A DNA stretch of 64,000 bases from JANQPX01 sp039197065 (GTDB lineage: Bacteria; Pseudomonadota; Alphaproteobacteria; Geminicoccales; Geminicoccaceae): contig JBCCUL010000001.1 of assembly GCA_039197065.1 (NCBI GenBank), positions 310,001 to 374,000 on the forward strand, read 5' to 3'. The notes below the pieces were generated by a model that worked only from the letters and a program-made list of their open reading frames with translations, was not told the DNA's origin and did not search any database. This document shows positions 34,947 to 42,495 of this stretch, one piece after another; the stretch's first letter is position 1, and each line of letters starts with the position of its first letter. Made by a program: the position numbers and the translations under genes.

Positions 34947-35567
34947 TCAGCCCTCCTTCTTCGCTTGCGCGGCGGCTTCTTCCACCAGTTCTTCGGCCTC
35001 GTGACTTGCGATCAGCCGATCGGTCTCGCCCTTCATGATCTGCCAGGCGGCCTGGATGAAGCGGATCGTGATCAGGACCATGCCGAGGGGGAGGGCGAAA
35101 TAGGGGATGAAGCGAGGCATTTTCTCGTAAGCCTCGCCTTCGTTCATGAGCGGTTCGATGAAGCGCAGGATCTCCGGCATGGGGATGTCGTTCACTTCGT
35201 ACCAGACCTGCCGGCCGATGAACGGGCTCCAATACTGCCAGGCGCCGATCAGCAGGAGGATGGCGAAGGCGAGGCAGCAGATGACCGAGAGGATCGCAAA
35301 AATGCGGCGTGTCGCCGGCGAGACGATGTTGACGATGACGTCGACACCCAGATGGGTGCGGGTCTTGATGCAATAGGAAGCGCCCAGGAGGACCAGCCAG
35401 GCGAAAAGGAAGACCGTCGTTTCGAGCGCCCAGAGGATGTTGCTGTTGAAGACGTAGCGGGCGACAACGTTGGCGAAGGTGATGATGGTCATAAGACCCA
35501 GGATCAGCGCGATCAGCGATTCCTCGAGCGCATTGAACAGGCCGCCGCCCTTGTCTTCCGTCGTCAT
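34947..35567 (-). CDS. dctQ: TRAP transporter small permease subunit
   Basis: DctQ is the four-helix small membrane subunit that sits with DctM. The 206 residues start with a cytoplasmic Glu/Lys-rich segment, then four hydrophobic stretches, with FLFAWLVLLGASYCIKTRTHLGVDV between helix 2 and 3, the family hallmark. The C-terminal tail is charged and helical. A UUCG-capped hairpin lies between dctP and this gene, probably lowering permease synthesis relative to the binding protein. Confidence 0.93.
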   Translation of the reverse strand: MTTEDKGGGLFNALEESLIALILGLMTIITFANVVARYVFNSNILWALETTVFLFAWLVLLGASYCIKTRTHLGVDVIVNIVSPATRRIFAILSVICCLAFAILLLIGAWQYWSPFIGRQVWYEVNDIPMPEILRFIEPLMNEGEAYEKMPRFIPYFALPLGMVLITIRFIQAAWQIMKGETDRLIASHEAEELVEEAAAQAKKEG

Positions 35568-35598
35568 CCCAAAGCCCCCGCCTTGATGTCTTTGTCGT

Positions 35599-35624
35599 GC
35601 CGGCGGACCCGAAGGCCCGCCGGC
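35599..35624 (-). promoter_or_regulatory. UUCG-capped intercistronic hairpin between dctP and dctQ
   Basis: On the minus strand GCCGGCGG and CCGCCGGC pair around a C(TTCG)G loop with few mismatches. No T-run follows, so it more likely protects the dctP 3' end or attenuates dctQM than terminates fully. Confidence 0.6.
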
Positions 35625-35638
35625 TCTATTGTGGTTGG

Positions 35639-36655
35639 TCAGTTGGTGGCGTTGTAGGAGACCGCCTTTTCGATGACGTCAGCGCCGATGTCGTCGGCGA
35701 ACTGATCCCAGACGGGCTTCATCGCATCGACCCAGGCCTGGCGCTGCTCGGCCGTGAGTGTGCGCACCTCGGTGCCGGCGGCGATGACCGCCTGCTTGTT
35801 CTCCTCGTTGACCGCGGTGGACTCGGCGTTCCGGGTCGCCGTAACCTCGCCGAGGATGGTGGTAAACTGATCGCGCACATCCTCGGGCAGGCCGTCCATG
35901 AAGTCGGTGGACGCGACCACGAGATAGTCGATGATGCCGTGATTGGTCTCGGTGACGCCGTCCTGCACCTCGAAGAACTTCTGGCCGTAGATGTTGGACC
36001 AGGTGTTCTCCTGACCGTCGACGACACCGGTCTGAAGCGCGCCATAGACCTCCTTGAACGCCATTTTCTGCGGGTTGGCGCCGAGCGCTTCGAACTGCGC
36101 CTGCAGCACGTCGGAGGGCTGGACGCGGAACTTCAGCCCGGCAGCGTCTTCCGGCGTCAGAAGCGGCTTGCTCGCCGACATCTGCTTCATGCCGTTATGC
36201 CAGAACGCGAGGCCGATCAGCCCGCGACGCGTCATGGCTTCCTTCAGGGCCTGGCCGTCCTCTGACTGCTGGAAGCGGTCAACGGCGTCGATGTCCTCGA
36301 ACACGAAGGGCAGGTCGAACAGACGGTATTTCTTGGTGAAGGTTTCGAACTTGGAGAGCGACGGCGCGGCAAGCTGCACGTCGCCGGCGAGCATCGCTTC
36401 CAAGACCTTGTCGTCGTCGTAAAGGCTGGAATTCGGGAAGACCTCCATGCAGGCCTTGCCGTCCATCTCGTCATTGATGCGCTGCTCCAGGAGCGAAGCG
36501 GCGATGCCCTTGGGATGCTTGTCCGTGTTGGTGACGTGGCTGAACTTGAAGACGACCTCACCGTCGTCGCAGGCGGCCAAGGCCGGCGTTGCGCCGAGGG
36601 TGAGAGAGGTCGCCAACGCGACGCCGGCGGCGGTGTAAAGTGATGTTTTGAGCAT
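35639..36655 (-). CDS. dctP: TRAP transporter substrate-binding protein
   Basis: DctP is the periplasmic binding protein of the TRAP system. The 338-residue precursor has a signal peptide ending ATPALA and the family motifs FKFSHVTNTDKHPKG, PNSSLYDDDKVLEAM, and GLKFRVQPSDVL. The Arg of the last motif normally clamps the substrate carboxylate, and QENTWSNI follows. The ATG at 36655 is preceded by AGGAGG 11 bases away; an in-frame TTG is two codons upstream. It is first in the operon and is driven by a sigma-54 promoter at 36722. Confidence 0.95.
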   Translation of the reverse strand: MLKTSLYTAAGVALATSLTLGATPALAACDDGEVVFKFSHVTNTDKHPKGIAASLLEQRINDEMDGKACMEVFPNSSLYDDDKVLEAMLAGDVQLAAPSLSKFETFTKKYRLFDLPFVFEDIDAVDRFQQSEDGQALKEAMTRRGLIGLAFWHNGMKQMSASKPLLTPEDAAGLKFRVQPSDVLQAQFEALGANPQKMAFKEVYGALQTGVVDGQENTWSNIYGQKFFEVQDGVTETNHGIIDYLVVASTDFMDGLPEDVRDQFTTILGEVTATRNAESTAVNEENKQAVIAAGTEVRTLTAEQRQAWVDAMKPVWDQFADDIGADVIEKAVSYNATN

Positions 36656-36721
36656 TGTCAATCATGCCTCCTGATTGGCGTTTTGCCCCCGATCGTCGAC
36701 CGGGAGTTGGACTCTATATAG

Positions 36722-36736
36722 GCAAACCGCATGCCA
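36722..36736 (-). promoter_or_regulatory. Sigma-54 (-24/-12) promoter of dctPQM
   Basis: On the minus strand TGGCAT-N5-TTGC has the exact GG-N10-GC spacing required by RpoN. It lies about 67 bases before the dctP start and about 65-80 bases from palindromic sites upstream. Confidence 0.82.
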
Positions 36737-36799
36737 GCAAGAACTTTTCTATTGGTTTCAATAGATTAACTATCTGAAAATGAGGCAGAGTAGCGGATT

Positions 36800-36829
36800 T
36801 GTGCGGATTGTCGCACATGATGTGCGACA
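36800..36829. promoter_or_regulatory. Tandem DctD-type upstream activator sites
   Basis: Two overlapping palindromes: TGTGCG-N6-CGCACA at 36800-36817 and the 10-bp-armed TGTCGCACAT-G-ATGTGCGACA at 36809-36829. A further TGTGCGGG follows at about 36834. Their form resembles the DctD sites upstream of rhizobial dctA. Confidence 0.72.
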
Positions 36830-36857
36830 CGTTGTGCGGGTTTCCACATAGATGGCC

Positions 36858-38210
36858 TCAGTCGAAATCGTCGTGCTTCAGGCCGTATTTCTTGAGCTTG
36901 TCGTAAAAGGTTCGGCGCGGCAGCCCGAGCTTCTCGATGGCATCGGCCGTACGGCCCTGGCTCTCCCTGAGCGCCTGTGCGATGACGGTTTTTTCGAAGG
37001 CTGCGACCTGCTCGGGCAAGGAGGCCCTTGCGCGCACGGTCTCGAGATCCGCGGCTTCGAGGCCGAGCGTTTCATCGCCGCCGAAGAGGACGAAGCGCTC
37101 CGCAAGATTGCGAAGCTCGCGCACATTGCCCGGCCAGTCATGCTGCATCAACGCGCGCAGCTCCGCAGCGCTGACCATGGGCGGTTCGCGCTCATAGCGG
37201 GCGGCCGCGGCGAGAAGAAAATGCTGGAAGAGCAGCGGAATGTCGTCCCGCCGGTCACGAAGCGGCGGTAGATCCACGGTCGCGACATGCAGGCGGTAGA
37301 AGAGATCCTCGCGGAACCGCCCCTCGTCGGCCTCGGTGCGCAGGTCGACTTTGGTCGCTGCGATCACGCGAAAATCCAAGGGAATCTGGCGGTTCGAGCC
37401 GACACGTTCGATCACACGTTCCTGCAGCACGCGCAGCAGCGCTATCTGGACCGGCAGCGGCGTGCTTTCGATCTCGTCCAAAAAGAGGGTGCCGCCATCG
37501 CTCTGCTCGATCTTGCCAACGCGTCTGGTCTTCGCGTCGGTGAAGCTGCCGGCCTCATGTCCGAACAGCTCGCTTTCCACCAGATGGTCGGGAATGGCGC
37601 CTGCATTCACGGCGACGAACGGACCGTCTCGCCTGGCACTGTGCTGATGCACGAAGCGCGCCGCGATCTCCTTGCCGGCACCCGTCTCGCCGCTCAGGAG
37701 AAGATCGACGTCGGTCTCGGCGACGGTCAGAAGCCTGTTCTGAGCCCGGCGCATGACCTCGGTTCTGCCGATAAGCCGAGGTCCGAGCGTGTCCTGCGCT
37801 TTGAGTTCGCGCCGCAGCGCTCGATTCTCGAGCGTAAGACGCCGTTTCTCAAGCGCCCGGCCCACCACCTCGACCAGTCGATCGCTGGCAAACGGCTTCT
37901 CGATAAAGTCATAGGCGCCGTCGCGCATCGCCTCGACCGCGGTGCCGACATCGCCATGGCCGGTGATCAGTACGAAAGGCAGCTCATGATCCACCGCGAG
38001 CGCCGAGCGCATGAAAGTGAGGCCATCCATCTCCGGCATTTTGATGTCCGAGACGACGACGCCCGGCCAGTCGAGACTGACATGCTCCAGCGCCGGCTTG
38101 GCGCGCTCGAAAACCTGAACCTCCCGGCCCTCCAGCTCCAGCGCCTGTTTGCCGGCCAGCCGGATGTGCGGCTCGTCATCGACGAGGATGACGGCGTTGA
38201 CAGCGCTCAT
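36858..38210 (-). CDS. dctD: Sigma-54-dependent C4-dicarboxylate response regulator
   Basis: DctD is the activator half of DctBD. Residues 1-120 form a receiver domain with the phospho-Asp in VVVSDIKMPEMDG. Residues about 145-380 form the AAA+ domain, with Walker A GETGAGKE and Walker B GGTLFLDEIES. A Fis-type helix-turn-helix closes the chain (GRTADAIEKLGLPRRTFYDKLKKYGL). The loop that normally reads GAFTGA, which touches sigma-54, reads GSFTDA here. It overlaps dctB by 4 bases and lies next to the TRAP promoter it probably activates. Confidence 0.92.
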   Translation of the reverse strand: MSAVNAVILVDDEPHIRLAGKQALELEGREVQVFERAKPALEHVSLDWPGVVVSDIKMPEMDGLTFMRSALAVDHELPFVLITGHGDVGTAVEAMRDGAYDFIEKPFASDRLVEVVGRALEKRRLTLENRALRRELKAQDTLGPRLIGRTEVMRRAQNRLLTVAETDVDLLLSGETGAGKEIAARFVHQHSARRDGPFVAVNAGAIPDHLVESELFGHEAGSFTDAKTRRVGKIEQSDGGTLFLDEIESTPLPVQIALLRVLQERVIERVGSNRQIPLDFRVIAATKVDLRTEADEGRFREDLFYRLHVATVDLPPLRDRRDDIPLLFQHFLLAAAARYEREPPMVSAAELRALMQHDWPGNVRELRNLAERFVLFGGDETLGLEAADLETVRARASLPEQVAAFEKTVIAQALRESQGRTADAIEKLGLPRRTFYDKLKKYGLKHDDFD

Positions 38211-40006
38211 GTCGCAGACCTCTCGGCTGCGGCGCGCTCAAGCTCGATGGTGAAGCAGGCCCCCCCGTCTGTGCGATTGGCCGCGTCGAGTTGTCCGCCC
38301 ATGTCCTTGATCATGCTCGCCGACAGCGAAAGGCCGAGGCCGAGACCCTTGCCGACATCCTTGGTGGTGAAGAACGGATCGAAAACGCTGTCCAGATGCT
38401 CGGGCTCGATGCCTTTGCCGTGATCAGTGACCGATAGCTTGACGCGTTCGCCTTCGATGGCGGTTGTGATCGAAAGGGTTTTCGCTGCCTTGCCGTCCAT
38501 CATGTCCATGGCATCGATCCCGTTTTCGATAAGATTGACGAGGACCTGCTGCAAACCCACCGGTTCTGCAAGCGCCAGGACCTCAAGTCCATCATAGATG
38601 ATCTCGACGCCATGGTCGGCATTTCCCTTGTCGATCTGATCGATCACCAAACGAACCAGCGGCGGCAGCGCCACCGGCTCGGTTTTGGTGGGCTGCCTCC
38701 GGGCGATGACCTTCAGATCCTTGGTGATCTTGCCGATGCGTTCGGTGAGGTCGCCGATCAAAGCAAGATTGTCATTCGCTGAGTCGATCCTGCCGCGCGC
38801 GATGAAGGTGCGGGCATTGTCGGCATAGGCGCGAAGGGCGGCGAGCGGCTGATTGAGCTGATGCGCGATGCCGGCCGAAAGCTGACCAAGGGCCGCGAGC
38901 TTGCTGGTCTGCACAAGTTCCGTCTGCGCGTCGCGAAGCGCATGTTCCTTGGCGATGCGCTCGTCGATCTCCACCTGCAGCTGTCGGTTCGCGTCGCGCA
39001 GCTCGCTGGTGCGGCGGTCGACCCGCTGCTGCAGCAGCCGGTTCGCATCTTCCTTGATGCCGAGCGTTCGCTGCATGGCGAGCCGCCGCTGCCAGATGAC
39101 GCCCGCCAGCAGCGCCAGGCTGACAAGGCCGAGCGCCGTCACCCATCGAAGCAGCCGGACCTGATCGCGCACCGGCGCCGTCTCGCCGATCAGGTAGATG
39201 TTCCAGCCGAGCCGTGCGATCGGCCTAGCCAGACAGATCTGGTCGTCAGGTTTGGTCACCGCGCCGACCCGACAGGCTTTATAAGGGGCCAGCTCCGCCT
39301 CAGCGCTTGGCTCGGACAAGGCGCCAAGCCGCTCGAAGTGACGGCCCTGATCGGCACTCAAGAGAACCTTCCCTTCCTGATCGACCACCAGGATGTCCTG
39401 CTCCGCCAAGCGCCAGAGCAGCTCGATAGGATCCAGGCTTACGGCCGCGATCAGGAGTGCAGGTCGCTCTCCGGGACGCGCGATCCGCCGCACGAACACA
39501 TAGCGTCGCGCAGGATCCTCACCCGCCACGCCGAAAGCGCGGCCAAGGCCGCTCGCGAGAGCCGTCTTGAACGCCGGCTGATCCTGCAGCCAGCGGACGA
39601 TCGCTTCGGCTTTTCCCGGGTTATTGTCATGATCGGTGATCAGCCATCCCTCGGAGTCGACGATCATGACCTCTTCGACGCCGGTCAGATCGGCATAGCG
39701 TCGAAGCCGTGCACGCGCCGCGGCAATCTCCTCCTCATCGCCACTGATGACGGCGCGAAGAATGCGTGGATCGCCTGCAAGCATGGAAAGGGCCGCCGGG
39801 TAGTCGGCGAGGTCGCCGAGAAGGCCCGAGGCATGAACATCGAGCCTACTTTGAAGGCCCTCCTGCAGTTCGTCGATCAGATCCTGCTCCGACAATCGAC
39901 CGACCAGCCACGCGGTCGCAACGACGAAGGCGATAAGGGCCAGCATGGCCGCCATAGTCCATCGATTGGTACCGACCAACGCCATGAGCCCGCGCGCTGT
40001 CTCCAT
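38207..40006 (-). CDS. dctB: C4-dicarboxylate sensor histidine kinase
   Basis: DctB senses dicarboxylates in the periplasm and phosphorylates DctD. The protein has a first transmembrane helix near residues 15-35, a periplasmic dCache-type sensor to about 290, a second helix and a coiled coil. A HisKA domain follows with the phospho-His in LGQLSAGIAHQLNQPLAAL, then an HATPase with the N box NLIENGIDAMD and G boxes DHGKGIEP and GKGLGLGLSLS. The ATG at 40006 is used; a TTG four codons earlier (40018) is an alternative. It is translationally coupled to dctD. Confidence 0.92.
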   Translation of the reverse strand: METARGLMALVGTNRWTMAAMLALIAFVVATAWLVGRLSEQDLIDELQEGLQSRLDVHASGLLGDLADYPAALSMLAGDPRILRAVISGDEEEIAAARARLRRYADLTGVEEVMIVDSEGWLITDHDNNPGKAEAIVRWLQDQPAFKTALASGLGRAFGVAGEDPARRYVFVRRIARPGERPALLIAAVSLDPIELLWRLAEQDILVVDQEGKVLLSADQGRHFERLGALSEPSAEAELAPYKACRVGAVTKPDDQICLARPIARLGWNIYLIGETAPVRDQVRLLRWVTALGLVSLALLAGVIWQRRLAMQRTLGIKEDANRLLQQRVDRRTSELRDANRQLQVEIDERIAKEHALRDAQTELVQTSKLAALGQLSAGIAHQLNQPLAALRAYADNARTFIARGRIDSANDNLALIGDLTERIGKITKDLKVIARRQPTKTEPVALPPLVRLVIDQIDKGNADHGVEIIYDGLEVLALAEPVGLQQVLVNLIENGIDAMDMMDGKAAKTLSITTAIEGERVKLSVTDHGKGIEPEHLDSVFDPFFTTKDVGKGLGLGLSLSASMIKDMGGQLDAANRTDGGACFTIELERAAAERSAT

Positions 40007-40235
40007 CTTATCATCCAACGACGAGGACCCTATGACCGATCGCTGCGCTTTCGGTCAAGTCAGGCGACGCCGCCTGATCGGGCCTCGATCCGCCGCGCGG
40101 CGAGGAGAACGTCGTCCAGCGCTGAGGCCTATGGAGGCTGCGTCATCGTTCCCTGGCCTCGGAGGTCGCCCTTGGCATCTTAGCGTTCTATATAGAGACT
40201 TCGTTCTGTTGCGGTGGTTTTTGAGGCGGACGCAT

Positions 40236-40700
40236 ATGTCTTATCTCGTGCTGGCGGTTTTTGTCGTGCTCGTGGTCATAACGGCGGTATCGGGAGCGGT
40301 GTACAAGCCGGGTGAGTGGTATGATACGCTCGAAAAGCCCAGCTGGACGCCGCCGGACTGGGCCTTTCCCGTAGTCTGGTCGATCCTCTATCTGATGATC
40401 GCGGTCGCCGGCTGGCTGGTCTGGGAGAAGGTCGGCTGGAGCCTCGCGATCGTGCTCTGGGGAGCCCAGCTCGTCCTGAACGCTACCTGGTCCTGGCTGT
40501 TCTTCGGCCGGCGCCGCATGGATCAGGCCTTTATCGACGTCACCCTGCTCTGGCTCTGCATCGCCGCTTTCATCATCGTCGCCTGGCCTATTTCAACGCT
40601 CGCCGCCGTGCTCTTCCTTCCCTATCTCCTCTGGGTTACCATTGCGGGTGCGCTCAATCGCACCGTCTGGCGCATGAACCCCGAGGCGACGGCGCCATGA
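40236..40700 (+). CDS. tspO: TspO/MBR family tryptophan-rich sensory protein
   Basis: TspO (CrtK) is a five-helix membrane protein that binds porphyrins. In Rhodobacter it tunes photosynthesis gene expression in response to oxygen. The 154 residues show the family core: YDTLEKPSWTPPDWAFPVVWSILY, NATWSWLFFGRRRMD and the Trp-rich C-terminal WPISTLAAVLFLPYLLW. The ATG at 40236 has GAGGCGGA 5 bases upstream, while the longer frame has no membrane start. It marks the left side of the photosynthesis cluster and overlaps the next gene by 4 bases. Confidence 0.92.
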   Translation: MSYLVLAVFVVLVVITAVSGAVYKPGEWYDTLEKPSWTPPDWAFPVVWSILYLMIAVAGWLVWEKVGWSLAIVLWGAQLVLNATWSWLFFGRRRMDQAFIDVTLLWLCIAAFIIVAWPISTLAAVLFLPYLLWVTIAGALNRTVWRMNPEATAP

Positions 40701-41278
40701 AAAGGCCGTTTCGAACCCGCCACCTCGCCCACCTCGCCATGAACTCCCTCATCCTCGGCTGGCTGTCCGGCTGCATCGGCGCCGGCGACAACACCGCCAT
40801 CGAGCAGCTGGAGGCGGATCGCTTCCCCACGATCACCGGCATCAGCCTTCTGGGCGACCAGGTGACCCTGCCGGACGGGTTCGAAGGCGAGGTTATCCTC
40901 GTCTCCATGGGCTTCGTACGCGGTCATCAAAACGATATCGACACCTGGATCGCCGCTTTGCCCGAGATCCAGAAGGAAGCGTCGGCGCTTCGCTTCTACG
41001 AGGTCCCGGTGATCTACGAAGCCGGTCCGCTGTTTCGCTGGTGGCTGAACAACGGCATGCGCATCGGCGTGGTCGAAGAAGCAGCGCGTAGGCGGACCAT
41101 CACCGTCTACACGGATCGCGATCAGTTTCAGGATGCCGTCGGTCTTCCAGGCATCGAGGAGATCCAGACCCTGCTGCTCGATTCCGACCATCGGATCGTC
41201 GAGCGCTGGACCGGCCGTCTCGACGATGAGACGAGAAACCGCGTCGTTCGCCTCGCCAACGAGCTCGCCGCACGTTGA
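40697..41278 (+). CDS. Putative lipoprotein with a thioredoxin-like fold, cluster-associated
   Basis: The 193-residue product begins with a hydrophobic N-terminus and a possible lipobox LSGC near residue 26. It then has a compact domain with PDGFEGEVILVSMGFVRGHQNDIDTWIAALPEI and GLPGIEEIQTLLLDSDHRIVERWTG. These look like a thioredoxin/ATP10-like fold with its cysteines missing. It overlaps tspO by the ATGA junction, so the two are cotranslated. Function unknown; the position suggests membrane or pigment assembly, as inference only. Confidence 0.6.
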   Translation: MKRPFRTRHLAHLAMNSLILGWLSGCIGAGDNTAIEQLEADRFPTITGISLLGDQVTLPDGFEGEVILVSMGFVRGHQNDIDTWIAALPEIQKEASALRFYEVPVIYEAGPLFRWWLNNGMRIGVVEEAARRRTITVYTDRDQFQDAVGLPGIEEIQTLLLDSDHRIVERWTGRLDDETRNRVVRLANELAAR

Positions 41279-41466
41279 CGCTCGGCCAGCAGACTGCCTG
41301 CACCCTTCGTCACTGGTGATCACGCGGCCTTGACGCTCGGCCAATCAAGCCAGATTGACACATCAAGGGGCCTAGGCCAGTTTCTGAGCTCCGAAACCGT
41401 CGGTTAGAATGATTTGGCCCCGCCGGCAAGAACGCGCGGTCGGATCGCAAGGAGGTCGGCTCGAGC

Positions 41467-42495
41467 ATGAAAGGTACGTTCCCCTTTTCCGCGATCGTCG
41501 GCCAGGATGAGATGAAGCAGGCGCTTCTGATCGCGGCGGTCGACCAGACTGTCGGTGGCGTGCTTGTCTTCGGCGATCGTGGCACCGGCAAATCCACCGC
41601 TATTCGCGCCCTTGCCGCCCTCCTGCCACCCATGGCGGTGAAGGCGGACTGTACCTATCACTGTGATCCCAATGACCCGGAAGTCTATGCTTGCCCGGGA
41701 TGTGAGGCGAGCGCCGATCGCAACGATTTCGAGCAAAAGTCGATCCCGATCCCTGTCGTCGACCTGCCGCTCGGCGCCACCGAAGATCGCGTGGTCGGCG
41801 CGCTCGATCTGGAACGGGCGCTTACATCCGGCGAAAAAGCTTTCGAGCCGGGTCTTCTGGCGCGCGCCCATCGCGGCTTTCTTTATATCGACGAGGTCAA
41901 TCTCCTCGAAGACCATCTGGTCGACCTCCTCCTGGATGTCGCGGCATCGGGCGAAAACGTCGTCGAGCGCGAAGGCCTGAGCATCCGCCATCCCGCCCGC
42001 TTCGTCCTGGTCGGCAGCGGCAATCCCGAGGAAGGCGAGCTTCGACCTCAGCTCCTCGATCGCTTCGGGCTCAGCGTCGAGGTCACCACGCCCGACGATC
42101 TCCCGACCCGCGTTGAGGTGATCAAACGGCGCGATGCGTTCGAGCGCGATCCAAAGGCCTTCCTCCAAAGCTGGCAGGACGAAGAGATCCAGATCCGCGA
42201 GCAGATCCGAAAGGCGAGGGGAGCTATCCGGGATGTCGCTCTGCCGGAAGCAATTGTCTCGCGCGCGGCTGAGATCTGCATGGCGCTCGGCACCGATGGT
42301 CTACGCGGCGAACTCACCCTGATCCGTGCGGCCCGCGCGCAAGCCAGCCTTGAAGGCGAGCCGTCCGTGACCGACGCAACGCTGCAGCAGGTGGCGCCTA
42401 TGGCGCTTCGCCATCGCCTGCGCCGCGATCCTCTGGACGATGCCGGCTCCAGCGCCCGCGTCGAACGCGCGCTCGCCGACATCTTCACCCCATGA
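41467..42495 (+). CDS. bchI: Magnesium chelatase ATPase subunit I
   Basis: BchI is the AAA+ motor that, with BchD and BchH, inserts Mg into protoporphyrin IX, the committed step to bacteriochlorophyll. The 342 residues contain Walker A GDRGTGKSTAI near residue 40, the CxxCxxxC-like segment YHCDPNDPEVYACPGCEA, Walker B GFLYIDEVNLL and the sensor-1 SGNPEEGELRPQLLDRFGL. Length and order match the family. It overlaps bchD by 4 bases; bchO follows. Confidence 0.97.
   Translation: MKGTFPFSAIVGQDEMKQALLIAAVDQTVGGVLVFGDRGTGKSTAIRALAALLPPMAVKADCTYHCDPNDPEVYACPGCEASADRNDFEQKSIPIPVVDLPLGATEDRVVGALDLERALTSGEKAFEPGLLARAHRGFLYIDEVNLLEDHLVDLLLDVAASGENVVEREGLSIRHPARFVLVGSGNPEEGELRPQLLDRFGLSVEVTTPDDLPTRVEVIKRRDAFERDPKAFLQSWQDEEIQIREQIRKARGAIRDVALPEAIVSRAAEICMALGTDGLRGELTLIRAARAQASLEGEPSVTDATLQQVAPMALRHRLRRDPLDDAGSSARVERALADIFTP

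Noticed and set aside
41279..41466. PpsR operator upstream of bchI
   Set aside because: I looked for TGT-N12-ACA and did not find it in this gap.
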